From NCBI GenBank assembly GCA_037974335.1, contig CM075760.1:24227538-24291537 (forward strand): a DNA stretch of 64,000 bases. The letters are read 5' to 3'. This DNA comes from Prionace glauca. Taxonomy: Eukaryota; Chordata; Chondrichthyes; Carcharhiniformes; Carcharhinidae. Both the position numbers and the translations under genes were made by a program. Below are positions 1 to 10,939 of the stretch, in pieces (the stretch's first letter is position 1; each line of letters opens with the position of its first letter). Under the pieces are notes generated by a model. The model searched no databases, was not told the origin of the DNA, and worked only from the letters and a program-made list of their open reading frames with translations.

Positions 1-1200
1 CTTGACCGGCACATGTCTTTCCTGTAAAGATTTTAGTTTTCCCTTGAGAGATTCCCACATACCCAGCGTCGACCTACCGTTAAACAGCGTACCCCAGTCC
101 GTAACTTTAAGATCCTGCTTAATCCGGTTGTATCTAGCCCTCCCCCAGTTTAACACCCTCCCCTTAGGACAGGCTTCATCTTTATCCATTAATATCTTGA
201 ACCAGACAGAGTTGTGGTCACTGTTAGCCACATGCTCTCCTACTTCAACGTCAACCACCTGCCCAGGCTCATTCCCCAGAACCAAGTCCGGTATAGCCCC
301 TTCTCTGGTCGGTCTATCCACGTACTGCTCCAGGGATCCTTCCATTACACACTGTCAGCAGCCTCTGATCTCAGTACATTCCAATCTACCCCGGGGAGAT
401 TAAAATCTCCCACTACCACCATCCTATTCTTCCTGCACTTATCTAGAATGTCCCTGCTTATCCCTTCTTCCACAGCCCTCGGTCTGTTGGGCGGTCTGTA
501 GTACACACCCAACATAGTAACATCTCCCTTCCTATTCCTCAACTCCACCCATAGCGACTCGATTCCGATATCCTCCGTACCTCCCTCCCTCTGCACTGCT
601 ACGATGCAATCCTTAACTAACAACGCCACTCCCCCACCTCTCAGCGACCCACCCCTATCTCGCCTGAAACACTTATACCCAGGAACATTCAACTGCCAGT
701 CCTGCCCTTCCTTTAACCAAGTCTCTGTCACCGCCACCACTTCCAACTTCCTTTCGAACATTAATGCCTTCAGTTCATCTGTTTTGCCAGTCACAGTCCT
801 AGCATTGAAACACATGCACCGAAGACCCTCAGAAACAATCCGATCCTTCTTCCTACACTCCGGGCTTACCCTATCCCCAATCCCAGTTTCGTCTACCTCC
901 CCACCCCCTCCATAGTAGTTTAAACCCTGCCGAAACACTCCAGCTAACCTTCCAGCTAAGATATGTATGCCCTTCCCAGTTAACTGTACCCCATCCCTCT
1001 TGTATATTTGCCGTTCTTTCATAAAGACTTCCCAGTGGTCTACGAATATAAAACCCTCTGCCCTACACCAATCCTTCAACCACGCATTTAGTTGGATTAT
1101 TTCATTATTTCTAGCCCTGCTAGCCCCAGGCACCGGCAGCAGCCCAGAGAACGCCCAGAGAATTTCCTCGGCGGGAATTGAAACTACATATCACTGGGGA
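1..1200 (-). mobile_element. CR1-like LINE, copy A1 (end of ORF1 and endonuclease), cut by window edge
   Basis: Reading leftwards, the minus strand encodes the end of an SGNH-esterase-like ORF1 product (VQLTGKG near its end), then an apurinic-type endonuclease with CMCFNARTV, TETWLKEG and VVGDFNLPGVDW, then the start of the linker to reverse transcriptase. CR1-clade LINEs have this order. Compared with copy A2 it has a short deletion in the distal endonuclease and a few percent substitutions. At the endonuclease-RT linker it reads a Cys codon where A2 has a stop. The flanking DNA on the right matches that of A2, so A1 and A2 are products of a segmental duplication and not separate insertions. 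The 5' boundary near 1200 is approximate. Confidence 0.85.
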
Positions 1201-1800
1201 AGTGCTGAACACAAACCACTGGACGACCAGTGAACATCGCTCGACAATCACCAGGCAAGACTGTTCCCTTCCTGTTGGCGAACGCTTCAGTGGTCACGGG
1301 CATTCAGCCTCTGACCTTCGGGTAAGTATTCTCCAAGGCGGCCTTCACGACACACGACAGCGCAGAGTCGCTGAGCAGAGACTGATAGCCAAGTTCCGCA
1401 CACATGAGGATGGTCTCATCAGGGATCTTGGGTTCATGTCGCACTATCTGAAACCCCCGTGACATGCTTGGGTTTGCAAAACCTCACTTACTGTACTGTC
1501 TGGAGACAATATACATCTCTTTAACCTGTGATCAGTGCTCCTTCCACTCACATTGTCAGCCACTTCAGGTCTTGAACAGCAGGTTAGGTGTAAGGATTTG
1601 CATTCTAATCAGTAATCTCTAAACTGTCTGTGCTTTATATGCTCTGTCTGAGGCCAGAACTCTCCATTCACCTGACGAAGAGGCAGTCCCCTCGAAAGCT
1701 TGTGAGAATATTATCAAATAAATCGGTTGGACTAAAACCTGGTGTTGTCAGATTTTTTACTGTGTTTACGCCAGTCCAACGCCGGCACACCCACATCATG
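1200..1800 (+). mobile_element. Penelope-like element tail (end of GIY-YIG-like domain plus 3' tail)
   Basis: A frame at about 1260-1450 reads VGERFSGHGHS, then a conserved RV..L and a GL.RDLGF ending. This resembles the C-terminal part of the GIY-YIG endonuclease of Penelope-like elements. It is followed by a tail with CTGACGA...GAAA (1672-1697), AATAAA, a CCTGGTGTTGTCAGA block and the terminal CCACATCATGA. The 5' part is missing. The same unit recurs at 7470-8088, inverted at 8089-8597, and as an inverted dimer at 52834-53573. Assignment to Penelope-like elements is inference from the short domain and the tail. Confidence 0.6.
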
Positions 1801-1829
1801 ACAATTATCCGAAAAAGGCAGGGATGAAG

Positions 1830-2765
1830 ATGTCTTTACATAGATGGGCCACTGGGTGGCGCAGTGGCTCTTTCACTGAACAGCCTTCAGTTCAACCACA
1901 TTCCACACATGACAGCGGGAACATGCCTGTCTGGGAAAGGGGGCAGCCCTATAATAGGGAAAATGGAGCACAGTGGATGGGTTTTTGAGAGCGGAATTAA
2001 ACCAAGGCAGAGGCAGTTTTTTTTTATTTAAAATTTATTTAAAAATTCAGACAATATTTTACAGGGAATTTTTTTTAAGTTAGAAAAGTGAACATAACGA
2101 TCGAGCTTCACATTGAGAACGGAACAAATGCACAGGGAATCCGTCAATATTTGTACATCTGTTACATACACCACAAAGAGAATACAGACCTTAATAGAAA
2201 GATGAATTAACAGATGTGAATAAGGAATGAGAAAAGTTTCTCATGTATACATGAAATTTAAACTACGGGAAAACTATTAACCACAGTTGCATTGTAACAA
2301 AAAAAAAGTCTCGTATTTTTCACACTGGAAACTGATATAACGTCTACGATTGTCTCAGTTACAGATTCAGAATGATAAAATGAGAGAATAAAATAACCGA
2401 GAGCAGATATTGCATTTGAGTCACAGAGAGATCTTGATAATCAGCCCAGAGTCAAAAAATTCAACTCATCACTTGATCTGTAAAATAAAGACAATGCAGC
2501 AGATGTTCCTGATGTTGGGGCATTAATATTGGAGTTTTTATTCATGGAATGTTGTCATTGGCTGAACACACCATGGTTGAATAAGAATCTGTCATTTTGC
2601 AGGAGAAAGCTATTTCTGTGAAAGTGGCCTGGTGTGAAAACTAAATTAACAAATACAGCGCGGATAAAGTAAATTCTAAAACATGCTGGTGGGTAAGCTG
2701 GTGATTAGAGTTTGTATTTTTCGCTGCTGTTTAGATTTCAGGTCTGAAATTGAAGATTTATTGCT
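1830..2765 (+). repeat. Segmentally duplicated non-coding unit X, left copy
   Basis: This stretch matches 8688-9660 in order and orientation with a few percent differences. It includes an AT-rich centre with A/T runs near 2020-2080. I see no coding potential. In the right copy the unit continues to a tRNA-Leu gene; in the left copy it stops at 2765 where a LINE fragment begins. Confidence 0.8.
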
Positions 2766-2775
2766 CTCATCCAAG

Positions 2776-2883
2776 CTGTATAGGGCATTGGTGAGGCCGC
2801 AGCTGGAGTACTGTGTGCAGTTTTGGGCGCCGCACCTGCGCAAGGATGTTTTGGCCCTGGAGGGAGTGCAGAGGAGGTTTACT
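2776..2883 (+). mobile_element. Internal 108-bp fragment of CR1-like LINE B
   Basis: The frame encodes [19 protein letters not shown] and continues to EGVQRRFT, the conserved C-terminal region of CR1-type ORF2. It is nearly identical to 60210-60317. Neither a LINE 3' end nor a microsatellite tail is present, so it does not look like an ordinary 5'-truncated insertion. It sits exactly at the centre of an inverted duplication of unit X. Confidence 0.85.
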
Positions 2884-3455
2884 TTGATGATAATGTTACT
2901 GAAATTCATTAAAAGCAATGGAACTTGAAAAGACCATCAGGAGGATTGAGCCTGCTCCTTCACTGATTCAGGTAAGTCTGAACTGAGGAACAAACAGAAA
3001 TCATCTCACCTCAGAAACACAAGGAGCTGCACACAGTAACATGCAGTGAAGGGCCGGCGTCATTTAAACTGTCCTTCAGCTCGTCTCTTCCAAATTTCTG
3101 TCAGAAATGACAAGAGAACCTCCTGTTGGATTTGCTCAGAGTCTGCACTTCAGGACACGAGGCGCGATTATATTTTATATGTTCATCCAGGTAACAACTC
3201 ACATGTGTTTTCTGAGTTTGAATGGGAGCAATAAATTTTCAATTTCATATCAGAAATCCGAACAGCAGGGAAAGAGTCAAACTCTAACCACCAGACCAGC
3301 AGCTTACAGCGTGTTTTAGAATTTACTTTATCCACGCTGCTTTTACTTTAATTTTTACACCAGATCACTTTCATCACAAACAGATTTCTCCCGCAAAATG
3401 GCAGCTTCTGATTCAACCATGATGTGTTCAGCCAATGAAAACATTCCATGAACAC
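2884..3455 (-). repeat. Inverted partial copy of unit X
   Basis: The reverse complement matches about 9405-9985 of the right copy; the part from about 3215 to 3455 also mirrors 2521-2765 next door. With the LINE fragment at 2776-2883 as spacer this makes a large imperfect palindrome. Confidence 0.8.
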
Positions 3456-3785
3456 TCCGACAGTTCGAAACTGAACACAAATATTTCTAAATGTTTTTCA
3501 ATGCAGATGAGGGAACAGTTTCATTATTCAGTGTCAATATAGAGGGTGAAATCTGACTCATTAGCACACAGATTTTCCATTGCAACATCTCAATCGTTAG
3601 TACTTTGCAGTCTATCACTGTCCTTCTCTTTCTGTGTTTGTTCTTGAACTGTTCCACATGTGAAATTTCCAGCTCTGATGGAATCTTGCAAATCTCACTC
3701 GGCTGATTCTAATAGATCTGCTTTCGATCGGAGAGTCAATCACATCATTATTAATGGTTTGCTGAGATCAAATAATCTTAATTTC
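3456..3785. other. Non-coding, nothing recognised
   Basis: AT-rich unique-looking sequence with no ORF of interest, RNA gene or recognised repeat. Confidence 0.5.
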
Positions 3786-6700
3786 AAAGAACAAAGAATA
3801 AAGAACAACACAGCACGGGAAACAGGCCCTTCGGCCCAACGAGCCCGCGCCGCCGTCCCATGGTCAGTGACCTATTCATGATTTTAGTCTATTCCTAATG
3901 TGTGAGGATCAGGGAGGTCCAATATAGGGACAATTTGTTACCCAATCAATCAGCCTAAAAGCACATTTTTGGGATGTGGGAGGAAACCGGAGTACCCGGA
4001 GGAAACCCACGCAACCATAGGGAGAACGCGCAAACTCCCACGGACATAGGCCCAAATCCATGTGTCCGCACAGCAACAGAGATAGCCTCTGAGCTGTCAT
4101 GATGCCCTCGAGATGGTCCAGTTTACGCACACCAACGACATGAAGCAGTAGGCAACTCCCGAAGCAACATCCAAGAGCAGCCCACCACAACCTGCCGCCC
4201 GCATGCCCCTTGCTGGACTTAAATGCCTGTGGAGACAAAAATTCATTATTAAAAGACTCTATATCTCTGAGGCTAAAACTGAACCCCAAGCCCACAATGT
4301 TTAGTAAGGCCTGCTATATCCCCCTATATGTAGACCGCTCATGTGGCTGTCCAAGTGACTCTTGAACAACCCTAGTGTGCCTGCTTCCACCCACCTTACT
4401 CGGCAGTGCATTCCACATCCCCACTACCCCTTGTGTGAAAAACTGCCCTCTAATATTAGTCTTATATCTAGCCCCCCTCACCCGAAGTCCGTGACCCCTC
4501 GTTCTATCCATTTCTAATAGCGGAAAAAGCTTACCACCATTTACTCTATCTATCCCCTTCATAATCTTATAAACCTCTATTAGATCCCCCCTCAGCCGAC
4601 GTCTCTCAAGGGAAAACAGCCCAAGTGCGTTCAATCTTTCCTCGTAAGACAGCCCTTCCATACCAGGCAACATCCTGGTAAATCTCCTCTGCATCCTCTC
4701 CAGGATCTCTACATCCTTCCGGTAGTACGGCGACCAGAACTGGACGCAGTACTCCAGGTGAGGCCTAACCAACGTTCTATACAACTGCAACATCAGACTC
4801 GATACTCTTATATTCTATACCCCTTCCTATGAAGGCTAACATGCCATACGCTTTCCTCATCACATTCTGCACCTGCACCGAGACCTTCAGGGACTTGTGT
4901 ACCTGCACTCCCAGGTCTCTCTGCGTATCTATACTCCGGATAGTTCTACCTTTTATCGTATAACTCCGCTCCACATTATTCCGGCCAAAGTGCATCACCT
5001 CGCATTTCTCCGGATTAAATTCCATTTGCCATCTATCTGCCCAATCTACTAGCCTGTCTATGCCCTGTTGCATTGCCAGGCACTGCTCCTCAGTGCCCGC
5101 CAATCCAACCATCTTAGTGTCATCAGCAAATTTGCTGATCACACCTCCTACCCCCTCTTCCAAGTCATTAGTATATACTACAAATAGTAGAGGTCCTAGT
5201 ACCGAGCCCTGCGGCACCCCACTGGTGACAGACCTCCAATTGGAAAAGGAGCCTTCCACTACTACCCACTGTCTCCTCCTCCCAAGCCATTTCTCCACCC
5301 ATCTACATACCTGGCCTTGTATCCCATGAGCCTTCACCTTTTCTATCAGCCTACCGTGAGGGACCTTGTCAAACGCCTTACTGAAATCCATATAGACAAC
5401 ATCAACGGCTTGTCCTTCGTCAACCTTTTTTGTCACCTCTTCAAAAAATTCCAATAGATTCGTAAGGCACGACCTCCCTGTAACGAAGCCGTGCTGCGTA
5501 TCCCTGATCAGATTGCAGCGCTCCAGATGCTCATACATCCTATCCTTCAGGATCCTCTCCATTATCTTGCCTGTAACTGAAGTCAAGCTCACTGGCCTAT
5601 AGTTCCCTGGGTTATCCCTCCGACCCTTCTTAAACAACGGTATTACATTTGCAATCCGCCAATCCTCTGGGACCTCACCTTTGTCCAAAGAAGAGACAAA
5701 GATTTGCGTCAGAGGCCCAGCAATTTCATTCCTCACCTCTCTTAACAGCCTAGGATAGATGCCATCAGGCCCGGGAGAATTATCCGTCTTTATACTGTCT
5801 AAAAGTCCCAACACCTCTTCCCTCATGATGACTATTTCCCTCAACGGATCCTCAAACTTCTCAAGCACAGCAGCAGAGATCAGACCCCTCTCCTGTGTGA
5901 ATACCGACGCAAAGTATTCATTCAAGATCTCCCCCATTCCCCCAGGCTCCAAGCATAGTTCCCCTCCTCTGTCCCTGAGAGGACCAATGTTCCCTCTAAC
6001 CATCCTTTTGTTTCTAATATAGGAGTAAAATGCCTTAGGATTTTCCTTAATCCTACCCCCCAAAGCCATTTCGTGGCCCCTTTTTGCCTTTCTGATGCCC
6101 CTTTTAAGTTCTCTCCTACATTCTCTGTATTCTTCTAACGCTATCTCTGTCCTCAAATGCCTAGATCTAGTGTACGCCTCCCTCTTTCTCCTGACCAGGT
6201 CCTCAATATCCCTAGTTACCCACGGCTCTCTAATCCTACCTTTCCCATCCTTCCTCTTGACCGGCACATGTCTTTCCTGTAAAGATTTTAGTTTTCTCTT
6301 GAGAGACTCCCACATACCCAGCGTCGATCTACCGTTAAACAGCGTACCCCAGTCCGTATCTTTAAGATCCTGCCTAATCCGGCTGTATCTAGCCCTCCCC
6401 CAGTTTAACACCCTCCCCTTAGGTCAGGCTTCATCTTTATCCATTAATATCTTGAACCAGACAGAGTCGTGATCACTGTTAGCCACATGCTCTCCTACTT
6501 CAACGTCAACCACCTGCCCAGGCTCATTCTCCAGAACCAAGTCAAGTATAGCCCCCTCCCTGGTCGGTCTATCCACGTACTGCTCCAAGGATCCTTCCAT
6601 TACACACTGTACAAATTCCTCTCCGTCAGCACCCTCTGATCTCAGTACATTCCAATCTACCCTGGGGAGATTAAAATCTCCCACTACCACCACCCTATTC

Positions 6701-7460
6701 TTCCTGCCCTTATCTAGAATGTCCCTGCTTATCCCTTCTTCCACAGCCCTCGGGCTGTTGGGCGGTCTGTAGTACACACCCAACATAGTAACATCTCCCT
6801 TCCTATTCCTCAACTCCACCCATAGCGACTCGATTCCTATATCCTCCGTACCTCCCTCCCTCTGCACTGCTACAATGCAATCCTTAACTAACAACGCCAC
6901 TCCCCCACCTCTCAGCGACCCACCCCTATCTCGCCTGAAACACTTATACCCAGGAACATTCAACTGCCAGTCCTGCCCTTCCTTTAACCAAGTCTCTGTC
7001 ACCGCCACCACTTCCAACTTTCTTTCGAACATTAATGCCTTCAGTTCATCTGTTTTGCCAGTCACACTCCTAGCATTGAAACACATGCACCGAAGACCCT
7101 CAGAAACAATCCGATCCTTCTTCTTACCCTCCGGGCTTACCCTATCCCAAATCCCAGTTCCGTCTACCTCCCCACCCCCCTCCATAGTAGTTTAAACCCT
7201 GCCGAAACACTCCAGCTAACCTTCCAGCTAAGATATGCATGCCCTTCCCAGTTAACTGTACCCCATCCCTCTTGTATATTTGCCGTTCTTTCATAAAGAC
7301 TTCCCAGTGGTCTATGAATATAAAACCCTCTGCCCTACACCAATCCTTCAACCACGCATTTAGTTGGATTATTTCATTATTTCTAGCCCTGCTAGCCCCA
7401 GGCACCGGCAGCAGCCCAGAGAACGCCCAGAGAATTTCCTCGGCAGGAATTGAAACTACG
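3786..7460 (-). mobile_element. CR1-like LINE, copy A2, nearly complete ORF2
   Basis: The minus strand reads from 7460 down: end of ORF1 esterase (7142-7405), endonuclease (6424-7185; TETWLKEG, YYRPPNSPRAVEEG, VVGDFNLPRVDW, NSDHDSV), reverse transcriptase (4777-6411; YMDFSKAFDKVPHG, SGVPQGSVLGPLLF, KFADDTK) and the CR1-type C-terminus (4314-4793). A 3' UTR of about 500 bp follows and ends in TTCTTT-type repeats at 3786. Only two lesions break ORF2: a TGA between endonuclease and RT near 6421 (copy A1 has TGT), and a +1 change near 4785 (copy A5 lacks the extra base). It lacks most of ORF1, so it is 5'-truncated. The small number of lesions means it is young. Confidence 0.9.
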
Positions 7461-7469
7461 CATCACTGG

Positions 7470-8088
7470 GGAAGTGCTGAACACAAACCACTGGACGACC
7501 AGTGAACATCGCTCGACAATCACCAGGCAAGACTGTTCCCTTCCTGTTGGCGAACGCTTCAGCGGTCACGGGCATTCAGCCTCTGACCTTCGGGTAAGCA
7601 TTCTCCAAGGCGGCCTTCACGACACACGACAGCGCAGAGTCGCTGAGCAGAGACTGATAGCCAAGTTCCGCACACATGAGGACGGTCTCAACAGGGATCT
7701 TGGGTTCATGTCGCACTATCTGTAACCCCCGTGACTTGCTTGGGTTTGCAAAACCTCACTCACTGTGCTGTCTGGAGACAATATACATCTCTTTAACCTG
7801 TGATCAGTGCTCCTTCCACTCACATTGTCAGCCACTTCAGGACTTGAACAGCAGGTTAGGTGTAAGGATTTGCATTCTAATCAGTAATCTCTAAACTGTC
7901 TGTGCTTTATATGCTCTGTCTGAGGCCAGAACTCTCCATTCACCTGACGAAGAGGCAGTTCCCTCGAAAGCTTGTGAGTATATTATCAAATAAATCGGTT
8001 GGACTAAAACCTGGTGTTGTCAGACTTTTTACTGTGTTTACGCCAGTCCAACGCCGGCATACCCACATCATGACTATTATCCGAAAAC
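7470..8088 (+). mobile_element. Penelope-like tail, second copy
   Basis: Duplicate of 1200-1800, in the same position relative to LINE A. It contains the GIY-YIG-like end (VGERFSGHGHS), the CTGACGA...GAAA hairpin, AATAAA and the terminal CCACATCATGA, followed by host flank ending CCGAAAA. Confidence 0.65.
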
Positions 8089-8597
8089 ACAGTAAAAAGT
8101 CTGACAACACCAGGTTTTAGTCCAACCGATTTATTTGATAATATTCTCACAAGCTTTCGAGGGGGCTGCCTCTTTGTCAAGTGAATGGAGAGTTCTGGCC
8201 TCAGACAGACAGAGCATACAAAGCACAGACAGTTGCTGATTAGAATGCGAATCCTTACACCTAACCTGCTGTTCAATTCTTAAAGTGGCTGATAATGTGA
8301 GTGGAAGGAGCACTGATCACAGTTTAAAGAGATGTGTATTGTCTCCAGACAGTACAGTAAGTGAGGTTTTGCAAACCCAGGCAAGTCACGGGGGTTACAG
8401 ATAGTGCGACATGAACCCAAGATCCCTGTTGAGACCGTCCTCATGTGTGCGGAACTTGGCTATCAGTCTCTGTTCAGCGACTCTGCGCTGTCGTGTGTCA
8501 TGAAGGCCGCCTTGGAGAATGCTTACCCGAAGGTCAGAGGCTGAATGCCCGTGACCGCTGAAGTGTTCGCCAACAGGAAGGGAACAGTCTTGCTGTT
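8089..8597 (-). mobile_element. Inverted Penelope-like tail, absent from the left segmental copy
   Basis: Starts with CACAGTAAAAAGTCTGACAA, the reverse complement of the tail of the preceding element, and mirrors about 7528-8043 with few differences. The left duplicate (1800-1830) runs straight from the tail into GGCAGGGATG, so this block was gained after the duplication or lost from the left copy. Confidence 0.75.
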
Positions 8598-8687
8598 CAT
8601 GTACATGGTACATGAACAGTACCATGTACTGTGTTTACGCCAGTCCAACGACGGCATACCCACATCATGACTATTATCCGAAAAGGC
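8598..8687 (+). repeat. Short palindrome plus repeated element tail
   Basis: A palindromic spacer (GTTCATGTAC, ATG, GTACATGAAC, near 8598-8622) is followed by a second copy of the tail and flank found at 8033-8088. The inverted block is therefore bracketed by a direct repeat of roughly 55 bp. Confidence 0.7.
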
Positions 8688-9990
8688 AGGGATGAAGGTG
8701 TCTTTGCACAGATGGGTCACTGGGTGGCGCAGTGGCTCTTTCACTGAACAGCCTTTAGTTCAACCACATCCCACACATGACAGCGGGAACATGCCTGTCT
8801 GGGAAAGGGGGCAGCCCTATAATAGGGAAAATGGAGCCCACTGGATGGGTTTTTGAGAGCGGAATTAAGCCAAGGCAGAGGCAGTTATTTTTTTATTTAA
8901 AATTTATTTTAAAAATTCAGACAATATTTTACAATAATTTTTTTTTTAAGTTAGAAAAGTGAACATAACGATCGAGCTTCACATTGAGAACAGAACAAAT
9001 GCACAGGGAATCCGTCAATATTTGTACATCTGTTACATACACCACAAAGAGAATACAGACCTTAATAGAAAGATGAATTAACAGATGTGAATAAGGAATG
9101 AGAAAAGTTTCTTATGTATACATGAAATTTAAACTACGGGAAAACTATTAACCACAGTTGCATTGTAACAAAAAAAAATCTCATCGTATTTTTCACACTG
9201 GAAACTGATATAACGTCTACGATTATCTCAGTTACAGATTCAGAATGATAAAATGAGGGAATAGAATAACCGAGAGCAGATATTGCATTTGAGTCACAGA
9301 GAGATCTTGATAATCAGCCCAGAGTCAAAAAATTTAACCCATCACTTGATCTGTAAAATAAAGACACAACAATGAAGCAGATGTTCCTGATGTGGGACAT
9401 TAATATTGGAGTTTTTATTCATGGAATGTTGTCATTGGCTGAACACACCATGGTTGAATAAGAATCTGTCATTTTGCAGGAGAAAGCTATTTCTGTAAAA
9501 GTGGCCTGGTATGAAAACTAAAGTAACAAATACAGCGCGGATAAAGTAAATTCTAAAACATGCTGTTGGGTAAGCTGGTGATTAGAGTTTGTATTTTTCG
9601 CTGCTGTTTAGATTTCACGTCTGAAATTGAAGATTTATTGCTCTCATCCAAACTCTGAAAACAAATGTGAGATATTGCCTGGATGAACATATAAAACATA
9701 ATTTTGCCTCGAGTCCTGGAGTGCAGACACTGAGCAAATTCAACTGGAGGTTCTCTTATCATTTCTGGCAGGAAATTGGGAAGAGACGAGCTTAAGGACA
9801 GTTTAAATGATGCCGGCCCTTCACTGCATGTTACTGTGTGCAGCTCATTGTGTTTCTGAGGTGAGATGATTTCTGTTTGTTCCTCAGTTCAGACTTACCT
9901 GAATCAGTGAAGGAGCAGGCTCAATCCTCCTGATGGTCTTTCCAAGTTCCATTGCTTTTAATGAATTTCAGTAACGTTATCATCAAATAA
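8688..9990 (+). repeat. Non-coding unit X, right copy
   Basis: Matches 1830-2765 directly and 2884-3455 in inverted form. It ends shortly before the tRNA-Leu gene. Short ORFs on both strands align between copies, but amino-acid differences are frequent, so I do not regard them as coding. Confidence 0.75.
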
Positions 9991-10014
9991 CATTATTGTG
10001 ACAGGGTTTCACGT

Positions 10015-10096
10015 GGTAGCGTGGCCGAGCGGTCTAAGGCGCTGGATTAAGGCTCCAGTCTCTTCGGAGGCGTGGGTTCGAATCCCACCGCTGCCA
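10015..10096 (+). tRNA. tRNA-Leu (anticodon AAG)
   Basis: 82 nt. Acceptor GGTAGCG pairs with CGCTGCC with one G-T; discriminator A. The anticodon stem CTGGA/TCCAG encloses the loop TTAAGGC, giving AAG. A long variable arm is present, as in all tRNA-Leu. The B box GGTTCGAATCC matches the consensus. A T-run follows within about 20 nt. All arms pair, so it looks functional. Confidence 0.95.
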
Positions 10097-10254
10097 AAAT
10101 GGATTTGAGTTTTGGTCTCACAGTTCAGATTGAATGCAGGAATGTGTCCTGTGTCGTTTTCGTCAAGAACAACGAACAGAAACATTGCCAGCTGAACAAT
10201 TTGCTGGAGTAAAGCAGTGTGTGCAAGTGGCCCCTTTCGAGAGCACTCACACAC

Positions 10255-10402
10255 AGTGAATTTCTGACTGCCGAGTTAAACTGATGAAGGAGCAGCGCTC
10301 CAAAAGCTCGTGATTCAAAATAATTCTGTTTTACTTTAACCTGGTGTTGTGAGAATGCGTTCTGCACCCACTTCAATCCAACACTGGCGTCTCCACATCA
10401 TG
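10255..10402 (+). mobile_element. Diverged Penelope-like 3' tail
   Basis: Contains CTGATGA (10281-10287), a GGAGC/GCTCC hairpin, a GTGTTGTGAGA block and the terminal TCCACATCATGA, the same order as the tail at 1672-1800. It belongs to a different subfamily and the 5' part is missing. Confidence 0.6.
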
Positions 10403-10866
10403 ATATAAATAACAGGATTACAAACAGTGAGGCTGTATTGCCTGCCCAAGAATTAAGGTGATGGGCTTGATTTTTCTAACTGAAACTGAAATCGGATTGT
10501 GTACACATCCCATCATTCCCATTTCTACCCAGATACTTACAGAATTAATCTGGGTCTTGTGATAACCACGGTACTACAGAAACAGGGTGATGTCCTCAGG
10601 GCAAGCAGATCTGGAGAAACAACTAGCCTGGCTCCAGAAGCCCATCTTTTTCCCACAGTAATTGATATTACATTGTCTCTGCTGTTTCCTCCTGTCAGAA
10701 TGAATAATGATGTTTCCCACTGCATTAAAGTTTTGAAAAAAAAAGTATTCATGACTTTTAAAGCAAATCAAATGAACACCTGAAAATGATGCATTAACGA
10801 AGAGGCAGAAATCATTTTTCTCTTAGATATTTGGGAGACGGAAGCTTCCAATCTCCTAGCCAGCCG
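10403..10866. other. Non-coding, nothing recognised
   Basis: Intergenic DNA between two tRNA genes. Overlapping ORFs of 65-94 codons on both strands have no recognisable content. Confidence 0.5.
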
Positions 10867-10939
10867 GCCGAAATAGCTCAGTTGGGAGAGCGTTAGACTA
10901 AAGATCTAAAGGTCCCTGGTTCGATCCCGGGTTTCGGCA
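10867..10939 (+). tRNA. tRNA-Phe-like gene with anticodon AAA
   Basis: 73 nt. Every arm matches the highly conserved vertebrate tRNA-Phe: acceptor GCCGAAA/TTTCGGC, A box TAGCTCAGTTGG, T arm with GGTTCGATCCC, discriminator A. The anticodon loop (10898-10904) reads CTAAAGA and not CTGAAGA, so position 34 (10900) is A instead of G and the anticodon is AAA. A T-run lies downstream. Because A34 is normally deaminated to inosine where the deaminase recognises the tRNA, such a tRNA could also read Leu UUA. It may be silent, a pseudogene, or a sequencing error. Confidence 0.9.

Noticed and set aside
345-1133. Host endonuclease or exonuclease gene
   Set aside because: The endonuclease is followed by an RT linker and is repeated at 6424-7185 in a LINE, so it belongs to a mobile element.
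1843-1990. Possible tRNA-derived SINE head (GGTGGCGCAGTGGCTC)
   Set aside because: A- and B-box matches are weak and the following sequence does not resemble the SINE body; left as part of unit X.
9553-9762. Short ORF with a similar peptide in the other unit X copy (3107-3319)
   Set aside because: Roughly a third of the residues differ although the DNA is much more similar, the opposite of protein-level constraint.
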